Shown: in pieces, positions 23,923-33,775 of the stretch
Position numbering within the stretch: the first letter of the stretch is position 1
Layout: every line of letters begins with the position of its first letter
Assembly (NCBI GenBank): GCA_947495555.1
Contig: CANLZI010000001.1
Coordinates: 286,861-350,860, forward strand
Length of the DNA: 64,000 nucleotides
Origin: an uncultured Erythrobacter sp.
GTDB lineage: Bacteria > Pseudomonadota > Alphaproteobacteria > Sphingomonadales > Sphingomonadaceae
Direction of reading: 5' to 3'
The notes under the pieces: generated by a model
What the model saw: the letters and a program-made list of their open reading frames with translations, nothing else
The model's database searches: none
Told to the model about the DNA's origin: nothing
Translations under genes and position numbers: made by a program

Positions 23923-23982
23923 TGATTGCTTTTCCCAAACCTGTTGTTTGAGTGTGCAACGACCGACGGGCCAAATCGGTCC

Positions 23983-25083
23983 CTAAACGTTGAATTTGAA
24001 CAGCATGACGTCGCCGTCCTGGACAAGATATTCCTTGCCCTCTTGGCGCAGTTTACCCGCTTCGCGAGCACCACTTTCACCGTTCAGCGCGATATAGTCA
24101 TCGTAAGCAATGGTTTCGGCGCGGATGAAGCCTTTCTCGAAATCGGTGTGGATTTCGCCAGCGGCTTGGGGAGCTTTGGCATTCTTGGCCACAGTCCATG
24201 CCCGCGATTCCTTGGGCCCTGCGGTGAAGAAGGTTTGCAAATCGAGCAGCTCGTATCCGGCGCGGATGACGCGGGCGAGGCCGCTTTCCTCAAGACCCAG
24301 TTCGGCCAGATACTCGGCGCGGTCTTCCTCCGGTATTTCGACCAGCTCGGCCTCGATTGCGGCTGATACCACAACTGCCTGCGCGCCTTCGGCTGCAGCT
24401 TTGGCGAACACTTGCTCGGATAAAGCATTACCTTTTGCGGCATCTTCTTCAGCAACGTTGCACACATATAGAACGGGCTTTGCGGTGAGCAATTGGGCTT
24501 GCTCGAACAAGCGCTGTTCTTCATCGTCCTTTGGCTCGGTCAAGCGGGCAGGTTTGCCATCGCGCAGCAGGTCGAGTGCCTGGCCCAGCACGCTGGCGAG
24601 CGCCTTGGCTTCCTTGTCACCGGCATTGCCGCGCTTTTCCGCATTGGGGACGCGCTTTTCCAAGCTCTCCAGATCGGACAACATCAATTCGGTTTCGACC
24701 ACTTCAGCATCTGCCAGCGGATCGACGTGATTGCTGACATGCTGAATATCGTCATCTTCAAAACACCGCAGCACGTGAACAATCGCGTCCACCTCGCGGA
24801 TATTGCCGAGGAACTGATTGCCCAGACCTTCGCCTTGGCTTGCACCCTTAACCAGACCGGCGATGTCGACAAAGGCCAGCTGCGTCGGGATGACCTTGAC
24901 GCTTTTGGCGATCGCTGCAATCTTGTCCAAACGCTCATCCGGAACCGCGACCTGGCCGACATTCGGCTCGATCGTGCAGAAGGGATAGTTCGCAGCCTGT
25001 GCGGCCTGCGTCTCGGTCAGTGCATTGAAAAGGGTGGACTTGCCAACATTGGGCAAGCCGACGATCCCGCAACGGAAACCCAT
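23983..25083 (-). CDS. ychF: Redox-regulated ATPase/GTPase YchF
   Basis: MGFRCGIVGLPNVGKSTLFNALTETQAAQAANYPFCTIEPNVG. Confidence 0.97.
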   Translation of the reverse strand: MGFRCGIVGLPNVGKSTLFNALTETQAAQAANYPFCTIEPNVGQVAVPDERLDKIAAIAKSVKVIPTQLAFVDIAGLVKGASQGEGLGNQFLGNIREVDAIVHVLRCFEDDDIQHVSNHVDPLADAEVVETELMLSDLESLEKRVPNAEKRGNAGDKEAKALASVLGQALDLLRDGKPARLTEPKDDEEQRLFEQAQLLTAKPVLYVCNVAEEDAAKGNALSEQVFAKAAAEGAQAVVVSAAIEAELVEIPEEDRAEYLAELGLEESGLARVIRAGYELLDLQTFFTAGPKESRAWTVAKNAKAPQAAGEIHTDFEKGFIRAETIAYDDYIALNGESGAREAGKLRQEGKEYLVQDGDVMLFKFNV

Positions 25084-25154
25084 CGAAAACTCCGGATAAT
25101 AGTGGTGCCGCGCGCCTTAGCCGCGACAATCGGGAAACACCAGCCCAGCGCGAT

Positions 25155-26150
25155 CTAAGCTACGTTATGAACCGATTTGATCCACGGCCCAAAGGGTGAT
25201 GCGCCAAGCCATCCGACCTGAACCTTGGCGGTCAGATCATTGATCGCGATTTGAGGCTTGGGACCAGGGTGAACCGGCGTGCGTAGGGGCCTGGTGCCAG
25301 CGGGCATCGCAATGACCTTGGCGATTGCATGGGGCACATCCATCGGATCGGTCGAGCCGCCTCCGGTGCGCTTGCCCAGCTGCTCGATCATAGCGGCATA
25401 GCCCGATGTATGTGTGCCATCAGATCTATCCAGCAGGGCGAGGCTGTTCTTATTGGCATTTGACCAGATCATGGTGGGGTAACCGCCCGGCTCAATCACA
25501 TTGACGTCGATACCATGCGGAACGAGTTCGTAAGCAAGCGCCTCGCTCATCGCCTCAAGGGCAAATTTCGAAGGAGAGTATTGGCCAAAGCCAGGCGCAA
25601 TAACGCGGCCCAATTGCGACGAGATATTGATGATGAGGCCTGATTTGGCCGCGCGCATGGCGGGCAGAACGGCCCGGTGAATGCGCTGTGGACCAACAAC
25701 ATTTGTGTCGAGCGTCAATTTCGTCGCCTCAACATCCTGAATTTCAATCGGACCACCAAAGGAAATGCCCGCATTGTTTATGACGACATCCAATGCGCCA
25801 CCATTGATCCGCTCCGCTTCTGCCACACCTGCGGTAACTTGCTCGTCAGAGGTCACGTCAATTTCCAGCACATGGATGTCGAGATTGTCGGCCTTGGCCA
25901 GCGCGATCAATTCATCGCCTTCAGCGCGAGGCAAATTACGCATGGTTGCAAACACTTTGGCCCCCAAGCGGGCATAATGTTCTGCGCCCATTCGGCCAAA
26001 TCCGGTTGAGCAGCCGGTGATCAGAATGCTCTTGCCCGAAAGATTGGGTTTGCTGTCGACCAGATCAGTTTGGGCAAGGGTGGCAGTGGCAGCCAGCGCG
26101 CCTGTTGCAGCGGCTCCTGCAAGTAGATGACGACGATTGATGGAAGGCAT
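25155..26150 (-). CDS. SDR family oxidoreductase with Tat-like N-terminal signal
   Basis: MPSINRRHLLAGAAATGALAATATLAQ followed by SGKSILITGCSTGFGRMGAEHYARLG and a YSPSK active-site motif. Confidence 0.85.
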   Translation of the reverse strand: MPSINRRHLLAGAAATGALAATATLAQTDLVDSKPNLSGKSILITGCSTGFGRMGAEHYARLGAKVFATMRNLPRAEGDELIALAKADNLDIHVLEIDVTSDEQVTAGVAEAERINGGALDVVINNAGISFGGPIEIQDVEATKLTLDTNVVGPQRIHRAVLPAMRAAKSGLIINISSQLGRVIAPGFGQYSPSKFALEAMSEALAYELVPHGIDVNVIEPGGYPTMIWSNANKNSLALLDRSDGTHTSGYAAMIEQLGKRTGGGSTDPMDVPHAIAKVIAMPAGTRPLRTPVHPGPKPQIAINDLTAKVQVGWLGASPFGPWIKSVHNVA

Positions 26151-26202
26151 GGTGTACTCCTTTGCCGCTTTAGAATTGAGCGACGGTTTCTTTCCGAGTG
26201 AA

Positions 26203-26772
26203 TTAGTACTGCATCCGCATGGCAATCTCGCTCATGAAGCGCGGGTCGTTGTCATTGGCCAGCCATTCAGCCTCAGCGCCGATGGCCCCCAGCATCTGTA
26301 CTAAACTGTCTTGTTCAGCCTTGGCAAAATTGCCCAATACATGGTCCGTGACCCGATCTTTATGGCCCGGATGGCCTATGCCGATGCGCACGCGCCGAAA
26401 TTCCGCGCCAATGTGCTGAATGGTGGAACGGATGCCATTGTGGCCTGCGGCACCCCCGCCGCGCTTCACCTTGATCTTAAACGGATCCAGATCGAGCTCG
26501 TCATAAAACACGGTGACGTCTTCGGATTCCAATTTGTAATAGCGCATCGCCTCGCCAATGGCGCGGCCGCTTTCATTCATATAGGTGGCCGGTTTAATCA
26601 GCAGGATCTTGTTAGAGCCGATCCGGCCTTCCTGCGTCCAACCCTGAAATTTCTTTTGAATCGGGCCAAAACCATGCATCTCGGCCATGACGTCGCACGC
26701 CATAAAACCGACATTGTGCCGGTGCATCGCATATTGCGGTCCGGGATTTCCAAGGCCTGCCCAAATTTGCAT
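26203..26772 (-). CDS. pth: Peptidyl-tRNA hydrolase
   Basis: MQIWAGLGNPGPQYAMHRHNVGFMACDVMAE...GGGAAGHNGIRSTIQHIG. Confidence 0.96.
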   Translation of the reverse strand: MQIWAGLGNPGPQYAMHRHNVGFMACDVMAEMHGFGPIQKKFQGWTQEGRIGSNKILLIKPATYMNESGRAIGEAMRYYKLESEDVTVFYDELDLDPFKIKVKRGGGAAGHNGIRSTIQHIGAEFRRVRIGIGHPGHKDRVTDHVLGNFAKAEQDSLVQMLGAIGAEAEWLANDNDPRFMSEIAMRMQY

Positions 26773-26944
26773 GATTTGTCCTTAGCAGGCTTTGCCTGCC
26801 CCTCAAGCGTGAGTGCGCCCATTCGCCGCGATTGCTAGAGACTGGGTCATCGACCCGGCAAGGGCGACTGCTCGCCCGCAGGTGCTCTGAAGCGTAGCGA
26901 AAGAATTGGCACCGAGGACGCGCACCCGGATTGGTGTGCGCAAA

Positions 26945-26985
26945 GCAAGAAAGCAAAACGGCGGACTTCATGAGAAGCCCGCCGC
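26945..26985 (-). terminator. Rho-independent terminator after rplY
   Basis: On the minus strand GGCGGGCTTCTCATGAAGTCCGCCGTTTTGC; stem arms at 26960-26964/66-69 and 74-77/79-83. Confidence 0.6.
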
Positions 26986-27027
26986 CTTGGTGATATGTTT
27001 TGATGGGTCGTAACAGACCAGGTCAGC

Positions 27028-27723
27028 TTATCCTTCGCCGCCTTCGCCTTCTTCGCCATCAGCTTTCTGGGCAGTAGCTTCAACCTCATCGGCTGCAACT
27101 TCTTCGCCATCTTCTTCGCCGTCTTCGTCCTCACCTTCGCCTTCACTCTTCTTGAGTGCGGACGGAGCAACCAGCGTTGCAATGGTGAAGTCACGATCGG
27201 TAATCGCGCTCTCGCTACCAGCAGGCAACGTGATTTCGCTGATGTGGATCGAATCGCCGACTTCCTTGCCGGTGACATCAATCTCGATTTCGTCAGGAAT
27301 CTTGTCAGATTCGCAAACCAGATCCAGATCGTGACGGACCACGTTAAGAACGCCGCCCTTCTTGAGGCCGGGCGATTCTTCTTCGTTGATGAAGACAACC
27401 GGAATAGCGACTTCGATCTTCGCGTCTTTCGCAAGGCGCAGGAAATCGATGTGTGTCGGACGGTCTGTGACCGGATGGAAAGCGACATCCTTGGGTAGGG
27501 TGCGAACGCTATCGCCACCAAGATCGATCATAACGATAGAGTTCATGAAGTGGCCCAGCATCAACTGGCGGACAACTTCCTTCTCTTCGAGATGGATTGT
27601 GATGGGTTCTTCTTTGCCGCCATAAATGACAGCGGGTACACGACCTTCGCGACGCAATGCACGGGAGGCTCCCTTGCCAGCCCGTTCGCGCAGCTCGGCC
27701 GGCAGGTTTAGAGCGTCGCTCAT
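27028..27723 (-). CDS. rplY: 50S ribosomal protein L25/general stress protein Ctc
   Basis: [43 protein letters not shown]; acidic C-terminal tail. Confidence 0.95.
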   Translation of the reverse strand: MSDALNLPAELRERAGKGASRALRREGRVPAVIYGGKEEPITIHLEEKEVVRQLMLGHFMNSIVMIDLGGDSVRTLPKDVAFHPVTDRPTHIDFLRLAKDAKIEVAIPVVFINEEESPGLKKGGVLNVVRHDLDLVCESDKIPDEIEIDVTGKEVGDSIHISEITLPAGSESAITDRDFTIATLVAPSALKKSEGEGEDEDGEEDGEEVAADEVEATAQKADGEEGEGGEG

Positions 27724-27904
27724 GTCACTAGCCTTTCGAATTGCTTGTTTGATACATTTCGCTTGCCACGCCTCCAGGGATGACCATGACAATCGAAGGG
27801 CGGGCCTTTAGGGCGCATGGGCAGTCTTGGCAAGCCCTGAGCGAGTGCTTAGACAAGCATTTTATCGAGCGGCGAGCCCCGATCGTACGCCGTCACACCA
27901 GACT

Positions 27905-28804
27905 TTATTGAATGCGCCGGACGGTATAACCGCGCTCAGCCAGCAATTCTGGCAGGCCATCCTTGCCAACAATATGCGCCGCACCAACGGCCACAAGCGG
28001 TTTTTCACCGCGATTTAGAATGCGGACCAGCGGTGCGATCCACGCTTGATTGCGCTCTACCAGCAAGGCTTCGCGCAGTTCTGGATCAGCCATCAAGCCA
28101 GAAGTGGTGGCATCGATCAATGCCGCTTCATCACCGGCCAGCCAAGCACGCCGCAAGCGGTCTGGATCCTGTTCTTTCAGCGCTTCTTCTTCAATCACGC
28201 CGACCAGCAGATCGGATTGCTCGCTTTCGGGCAGTTGATCAAAAATGCTCAACTGCTGCACCGCGCCCTCAAACTCATGAATTTTCCGACCACGAAACTC
28301 CCGAAGGATGACCCGGTCTGCTCCAGCCTCGCCTTCACCGGTGTTGCTCGCTTGAGCCAGGATCAGGGCAGCGGCCCATGTTTCGATATCGCGAAAGTCG
28401 GACACGCGATAATTTGCCTTGCTCAGCAAAGCAGACAGGGCAGGGCGCTTTATTGCGGGCACTCTTTGGTCTATGTCCGGTTGTCCGGGCGTTGTTGAAA
28501 GTTGGCCAAATGTGCTGCGCAGCCGGGTTGCGTCTTCTAAATCGGCGATTTCAACCACGAGGGAATCGGCATTCTGGATGACGCTATCGAGCGCCGGTGT
28601 TCTCCACTCTAGATCGGCAGGCAATGAATGGATCGTGCCAAACATCCATCCCCGGGTCGTGCCGCTGTCATCGCTCAACTCATAAAGGATTGGCGATGGC
28701 GCGATCCCCTCGGCCAATTCTGCATTGGCTTTACCTGAGGGACTGTCTCCGCAAGACACCAAAGCCAGTGCGGCCGCAGCCAGAATTGAGAAGCGTTTGA
28801 TCAC
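27905..28804 (-). CDS. TraB/GumN family protein (paralogue 1)
   Basis: GWMFGTIHSLPADLEWRTPALDSVIQNADSLVVEI...EKPLVAVGAAHIVGKDGLPELLAERGYTVRRIQ. Confidence 0.88.
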   Translation of the reverse strand: MIKRFSILAAAALALVSCGDSPSGKANAELAEGIAPSPILYELSDDSGTTRGWMFGTIHSLPADLEWRTPALDSVIQNADSLVVEIADLEDATRLRSTFGQLSTTPGQPDIDQRVPAIKRPALSALLSKANYRVSDFRDIETWAAALILAQASNTGEGEAGADRVILREFRGRKIHEFEGAVQQLSIFDQLPESEQSDLLVGVIEEEALKEQDPDRLRRAWLAGDEAALIDATTSGLMADPELREALLVERNQAWIAPLVRILNRGEKPLVAVGAAHIVGKDGLPELLAERGYTVRRIQ

Positions 28805-29736
28805 TGAACCCGAATGGTCTCAAGCCCCAAATCTTCCAGAGCTTCCTGGACGCTTTCTTCGCCCGCCAAATGACCAGCTCCAACGGCAATGAACACTGTT
28901 CCTGGTTCGTCCATCCGCTCGTCGATCCAATTGGCCCAATTGCGATTGCGCATAAATAACAGTCGCTCGGCCAAGGTCTTGTCGGCCAAACCTTCGTTCA
29001 TCAATTCGGCCAATCCGTCCGCATTGCCCTCGATCCATTCTTTGACCATAGCGTCGAGCTGATCTTTGATCTCGTCCACATTATCTGCAGCCTCGATAAG
29101 GAAAGCGATTTGCGATTCCTGGGGCAATTCATCGAACAGGCTCATTTGAAATTCGAGCGTTTCGAGTGATCCGCGCTCCTTATCGTCTGCCTGGGTCAAC
29201 AAAACCTTCTCGACCCCGGATTCGGGGGAATAGCCCTTCTGCAACAAAGGCAGCATGCTCATCAGCATGCCCGCATACCATGGCTCGAACGGGTCAAATG
29301 CAGCCTCTGGCAACCCCAGTTTGGTCAGCGCGCCTTCGTAAGTGGACTTTTGTTCTTCGGTGAACATGCTGCGCAAGGTTGTTCCTGCGGGCAACATGCC
29401 TTTGGCCATCACCAATTGCTGCATTTCGGTCGCCATGGAATCGTCCATGGTAATCTCGGTCACCAAACTCTGAGAAGAATTGAGCGCGTCGGAAATCGTC
29501 CCGTTCAACCACTCAACATCCTTGGGCAGGGCATGGACCGTGCCGAACAGATAGATTGTGGTGTCTTCATCCGCCACTTTCCAAAGTGCCGGGCCATCCA
29601 GCTCAACCTGTTCAACCGGCACCTGCGTATGAGGGACTGGCGCTGGTGTTGTCTGCTGCTGTGCAAGCGTGGGTGTGGCCAAAAGCAGGGCGGATATGGC
29701 CGCCGCATTGGTCGAAAGTTTTGCGAGGGTTTTCAT
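28801..29736 (-). CDS. TraB/GumN family protein (paralogue 2)
   Basis: TTIYLFGTVHALPKDVEWLNGTISDALNSSQSLVTEI...VFIAVGAGHLAGEESVQEALEDLGLETIRVQ; stop overlaps the start of paralogue 1. Confidence 0.88.
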   Translation of the reverse strand: MKTLAKLSTNAAAISALLLATPTLAQQQTTPAPVPHTQVPVEQVELDGPALWKVADEDTTIYLFGTVHALPKDVEWLNGTISDALNSSQSLVTEITMDDSMATEMQQLVMAKGMLPAGTTLRSMFTEEQKSTYEGALTKLGLPEAAFDPFEPWYAGMLMSMLPLLQKGYSPESGVEKVLLTQADDKERGSLETLEFQMSLFDELPQESQIAFLIEAADNVDEIKDQLDAMVKEWIEGNADGLAELMNEGLADKTLAERLLFMRNRNWANWIDERMDEPGTVFIAVGAGHLAGEESVQEALEDLGLETIRVQ

Positions 29737-29809
29737 GATGCTATCTTTCTGTGTGAGAGCATGAATTGCAACTGAATTGCAGTACATATCAGGCGAGTGG
29801 TTGCAGGTT

Positions 29810-30007
29810 TCAATCGAGCTCGTCGTTAAAGATGTCTTCTATGGGACTGCCAAACAGACGAGCGATGCGAAACGCCAAGGTTAGCGACGGGTCATGCTTG
29901 CCCGTTTCGATCGCATTGACTGCCTGACGCGAGACATCGAGCTTGCCAGCCAGTTCAGCCTGGCTCCAATCGCGCTCGGCCCGAAGGACTTTGAGGCGAT
30001 TTTTCAT
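29810..30007 (-). CDS. XRE-family helix-turn-helix transcriptional regulator
   Basis: MKNRLKVLRAERDWSQAELAGKLDVSRQAVNAIETGKHDPSLTLAFRIARLFGSPIEDIF. Confidence 0.92.
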   Translation of the reverse strand: MKNRLKVLRAERDWSQAELAGKLDVSRQAVNAIETGKHDPSLTLAFRIARLFGSPIEDIFNDELD

Positions 30008-30432
30008 GCCTGCAATCCTCTTGTGCGATAAGCGAAATAGCCGATGGCCCAGCTGCCGAGCAAACACGCCAAAATTTGGCTGTGACTGGGCGCGCCTAAC
30101 CACCGTCCGAGCAAGAATTCACTCGACCAGACAAGCGTCACAAGCAATGTGGTCATGACCGAAACCACCGCGCCGTTGGCCATCAATTGGAAGGTGTATT
30201 CTTCCGACCTTTTGCGGTCCAGTGCTGCGACCTTGGTGACCACTAGGGCAATCAAAACTATCAATGCCGCGCTAGCGATGCCGGTTAGAACCGGGTTGGG
30301 GGCATTGGGTATCAAAGGGGTTGTATCGAATGAATCGCCAAACAATCCCAAAACCGCAAAGGTGGCCATCAAGCCAAAGGAAAAGTCGGCTACTTTTTGT
30401 TGGCCATCACGGCTCAGTTTGCTGATCGACAT
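30004..30432 (-). CDS. Four-TM membrane protein co-transcribed with the XRE regulator
   Basis: Hydrophobic segments in MSISKLSRDGQQKVADFSFGLMATFAVLGLF...; overlaps the XRE start codon. Confidence 0.75.
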   Translation of the reverse strand: MSISKLSRDGQQKVADFSFGLMATFAVLGLFGDSFDTTPLIPNAPNPVLTGIASAALIVLIALVVTKVAALDRKRSEEYTFQLMANGAVVSVMTTLLVTLVWSSEFLLGRWLGAPSHSQILACLLGSWAIGYFAYRTRGLQA

Positions 30433-30465
30433 TTTTGCATATCCTATTTGTAGATCCCGACACTA

Positions 30466-30523
30466 TGTCAGGTATGCTTGACTATATGTCGATGCATCGT
30501 GACAAAGTCAAGTGAACCTGACA
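30466..30523. promoter_or_regulatory. Paired palindromic operator-like repeats TGTCAGGTatgCTTGAC ... GTCAAGtgaACCTGACA
   Basis: 30466-30482 and 30507-30523 are inverted copies (14/17 identical); CGATGCATCG palindrome between them. Confidence 0.7.
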
Positions 30524-30643
30524 AAAAGCCATCACAAGTTGACTAAAGCTGCGTCGGCCCATCCTGCTCAAAGCGCGATGATTGGCGGATATGCTGCGGC
30601 GCGGCATTGACCCTCAAGGGCGGTTACGCCATGGGCCTTGCCC

Positions 30644-31558
30644 ATGAGTTTGAACCTGCCAATCCGCGATCCCAAGGCGTCTTTTCAGGACATGATCTTG
30701 GCCCTCCATGATTTCTGGAGCACCCAAGGTTGTGTCATTCTGCAACCTTATGACATGCGCATGGGTGCCGGTACGTTTCACACCGCGACCACTCTGCGCG
30801 CGCTGGGTCCAGAGCCGTGGAACGCTGCCTTTGTTCAGCCGTGCCGCCGCCCGACCGATGGGCGCTATGGAGAGAACCCCAACCGCCTGCAGCATTATTA
30901 CCAATATCAGGTAATCCTGAAGCCGAGCCCGTCTGACATTCAAGAGCTGTATCTCAAGAGTTTGGAAGTGATCGGCATCAATCCACTCAAGCACGATATC
31001 CGTTTTGTGGAAGATGACTGGGAAAGCCCAACGCTAGGAGCATGGGGTCTGGGCTGGGAGGTCTGGTGCGATGGCATGGAAGTCACCCAATTCACCTATT
31101 TCCAGCAGATGGGAGGGTTTGACTGCAAACCTGTCGCCGGCGAGCTGACCTACGGCTTGGAACGTCTCGCCATGTATATCCAGGGCGTCGACAGCGTTTA
31201 CGACCTCAGTTTCAACGGCCGCGGCGTGTCCTATGGCGACGTGTTTCTCGAAAACGAGAAGCAGATGTCCAAATGGAATTTCGAAGTGGCTGACACCGAT
31301 GCGCTGTTCGATTTGTTCAACAAGGCAGAGGCCGAGTGCAACAATGCGCTGGACAACAATGTCCCTGTCGCCGCGTATGAACAAGCGGTAGAGGCCAGCC
31401 ACATCTTCAACCTGTTGCAGGCGCGCGGCGTGATCAGCGTGCAGGAACGCGCCAGCTACATGGCCCGCGTCCGCGATTTGGCACGCGGATCGTGTGAAAA
31501 ACACATGGAGAAAGAAGCGCCTGTTTGGGCGGAGAAATATCCGGAGTGGAACGCATAA
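30644..31558 (+). CDS. glyQ: Glycine-tRNA ligase alpha subunit
   Basis: [78 protein letters not shown]. Confidence 0.97.
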   Translation: MSLNLPIRDPKASFQDMILALHDFWSTQGCVILQPYDMRMGAGTFHTATTLRALGPEPWNAAFVQPCRRPTDGRYGENPNRLQHYYQYQVILKPSPSDIQELYLKSLEVIGINPLKHDIRFVEDDWESPTLGAWGLGWEVWCDGMEVTQFTYFQQMGGFDCKPVAGELTYGLERLAMYIQGVDSVYDLSFNGRGVSYGDVFLENEKQMSKWNFEVADTDALFDLFNKAEAECNNALDNNVPVAAYEQAVEASHIFNLLQARGVISVQERASYMARVRDLARGSCEKHMEKEAPVWAEKYPEWNA

Positions 31559-33738
31559 TGGCTGACTTCCTCCTCGAGCTTCTTTCCGAAGAAATTCCGG
31601 CCCGGATGCAAAAGGGCGCCCGTGCAGAGCTGGAAAAGCTGTTCCGTCGCGAGATGGATGCTTCTGGCGTTGCGGTTGGCGATTTGACCGTATGGTCCAC
31701 GCCGCGCCGCCTGGCGTTGATCGCCCGCGACCTGCCGACCGAGACCGAGGCTGTGCACGATGAGGCCAAAGGCCCACCCGAGGGCGCGCCCGATCAGGCC
31801 GTGGATGGTTTTTGCCGCAAGAACGGTGTGACGCGCGATAAATTGGAAGTGCGCGACATCAAAGGCCGCAACACCTATTTCGCCGTGATTGAAAAGCCGG
31901 GCAGGGCGGTGAAGGATGTCCTCGTCGAGGCGATCCCCGCGATCATTCGCGATTTCAGCTGGCCAAAGTCCATGCGCTGGGGTGATGCCTCAATCAGCAC
32001 AGAAAGCCAGAAATGGGTGCGGCCTTTGTCCGGCATTGTTGCGCTGATGGGCGAAACAGTCGTCGAATGTGAAGTTGATGGAATTGCGAGTGGCGACACA
32101 ACCGAAGGGCATCGCTTCCATTCCGACGGAAGCGTCGAAATCTCTAGTGCCGATGATTATGCCGATAAGCTGCGCGCTGCACATGTAATCGTTGATCATG
32201 AAGAGCGTCAGGATACAGTGCGTGCGGGTGCCAAGGCTGCGGCCGAAGCAGCAGGCTTTAAGCTGGTCGAAGACGAAGGCTTGGTGATCGAGAATGCTGG
32301 CCTGACCGAATGGCCGGTGCCTCTGCTCGGCAGGTTTGAGGATGATTTTCTGGATGTGCCGCCAGAGACCATCCAGCTGACCGCTCGGGTGAACCAGAAA
32401 TATTTCGTGTGCGAGGATGCGGATGGCAAACTCGCCAATGCTTTCATCTGCACCGCCAATATCTGGGCGGAAGACCCCGCCGTGGTGGTTGACGGCAATC
32501 GCAAGGTTCTGGCCGCGCGCCTGTCCGATGCTCGCTTCTTCTGGGAGCTCGATCAAAAGAAAACGCTGGCCGAACACGCCGAGGGGCTGGAGCGGATTAC
32601 CTTCCACGAGAAGCTGGGCACCGTTGCCGACAAGGTGGACCGCGTGGCCAAGCTGGCGCGCTGGTTGTGCGAGGAAGGCATCGTTAAAGGCGATCCTGAC
32701 CTAGCTGAACAAGCGGCTCGCCTCTGCAAGGCTGATCTCGTCACCGAAATGGTCGGTGAATTTCCCGAATTGCAGGGCCTGATGGGCGGATATTATGCCG
32801 CCAAGGAAGGCCTCGACCCGAAAGTCTCCGATGCGATCCGCGATCATTACAAGCCGGTAGGGCAGGGCGATAATGTGCCCACCGCTCCAGTTACGGTGGC
32901 GGTGTCGCTGGCGGATAAGTTGGATACGCTGATCGGGTTTTTCCTCATTGACGAAAAGCCGACAGGATCAAAGGATCCCTTTGCTCTGCGTCGAGCAGGA
33001 CTCGCTATTTTGCGTCAAATAGCTGCCGCGAATCTGCGTGGTTCGCTTTTGGCACTCCTGCACCGGACGATAATCATCGGAACTGCAGAGGAGCTGGGAA
33101 AGCACGCTTACTGGCACGCATACGATGCAATGATGAGCCGCTATGAGAGCATCGAATTCGATAAAGCCTTACCAACTGAGCAGCGGAACAAACAGTTTGA
33201 GGCATATCTGAAGAAGATTGAAATTGCTGAAGCTGAAATAGTGCTTGAGTTCATCATTGACCGTCTCAAGGTCCAGCAGCGCGAAGCGGGTGTCCGTCAT
33301 GATCTAATCGATGCGGTGTTCGCGCTGGGTGGTGAGGATGACCTCGTCCGTCTCCTCGCGCGCGTCCATGCGCTGCAAGCCTTTGTTGAAACCGAAGACG
33401 GAGCCAATCTGCTCGCCGGATACAAGCGCGCCACCAACATCCTCAAGAAAGAAGAGTTTGAGCCAACCGAACCTTCCCACTCGCCCGATCCGAGCGAAAA
33501 GGCCTTGATCGATGCGCTGGATGAAGCTGCGCCCAAGGCTACTGCCGCTGTCGAGGCAGAAGACTTTGCAGCGGCCATGTCAGCGCTAGCGACATTGCGC
33601 GCACCAATCGACCGGTTCTTTGAAGACGTGATTGTGAATGCCGAAGAAAAAGATGTGCGCGCGGCGCGTCTGACATTGCTATCGCGCTTCCGAGATGCAG
33701 TGCATCGCGTGGCCGATTTCAGCCGCATCGAAGGATGA
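31558..33738 (+). CDS. glyS: Glycine-tRNA ligase beta subunit
   Basis: [29 protein letters not shown]...RLKVQQREAGVRHDLIDAVFALGGEDDLVRLLARVHAL. Confidence 0.96.
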   Translation: MADFLLELLSEEIPARMQKGARAELEKLFRREMDASGVAVGDLTVWSTPRRLALIARDLPTETEAVHDEAKGPPEGAPDQAVDGFCRKNGVTRDKLEVRDIKGRNTYFAVIEKPGRAVKDVLVEAIPAIIRDFSWPKSMRWGDASISTESQKWVRPLSGIVALMGETVVECEVDGIASGDTTEGHRFHSDGSVEISSADDYADKLRAAHVIVDHEERQDTVRAGAKAAAEAAGFKLVEDEGLVIENAGLTEWPVPLLGRFEDDFLDVPPETIQLTARVNQKYFVCEDADGKLANAFICTANIWAEDPAVVVDGNRKVLAARLSDARFFWELDQKKTLAEHAEGLERITFHEKLGTVADKVDRVAKLARWLCEEGIVKGDPDLAEQAARLCKADLVTEMVGEFPELQGLMGGYYAAKEGLDPKVSDAIRDHYKPVGQGDNVPTAPVTVAVSLADKLDTLIGFFLIDEKPTGSKDPFALRRAGLAILRQIAAANLRGSLLALLHRTIIIGTAEELGKHAYWHAYDAMMSRYESIEFDKALPTEQRNKQFEAYLKKIEIAEAEIVLEFIIDRLKVQQREAGVRHDLIDAVFALGGEDDLVRLLARVHALQAFVETEDGANLLAGYKRATNILKKEEFEPTEPSHSPDPSEKALIDALDEAAPKATAAVEAEDFAAAMSALATLRAPIDRFFEDVIVNAEEKDVRAARLTLLSRFRDAVHRVADFSRIEG

Positions 33739-33775
33739 TCAAGTTGGAAAAGTGCCAAAATTGAAATTCCGCCTG

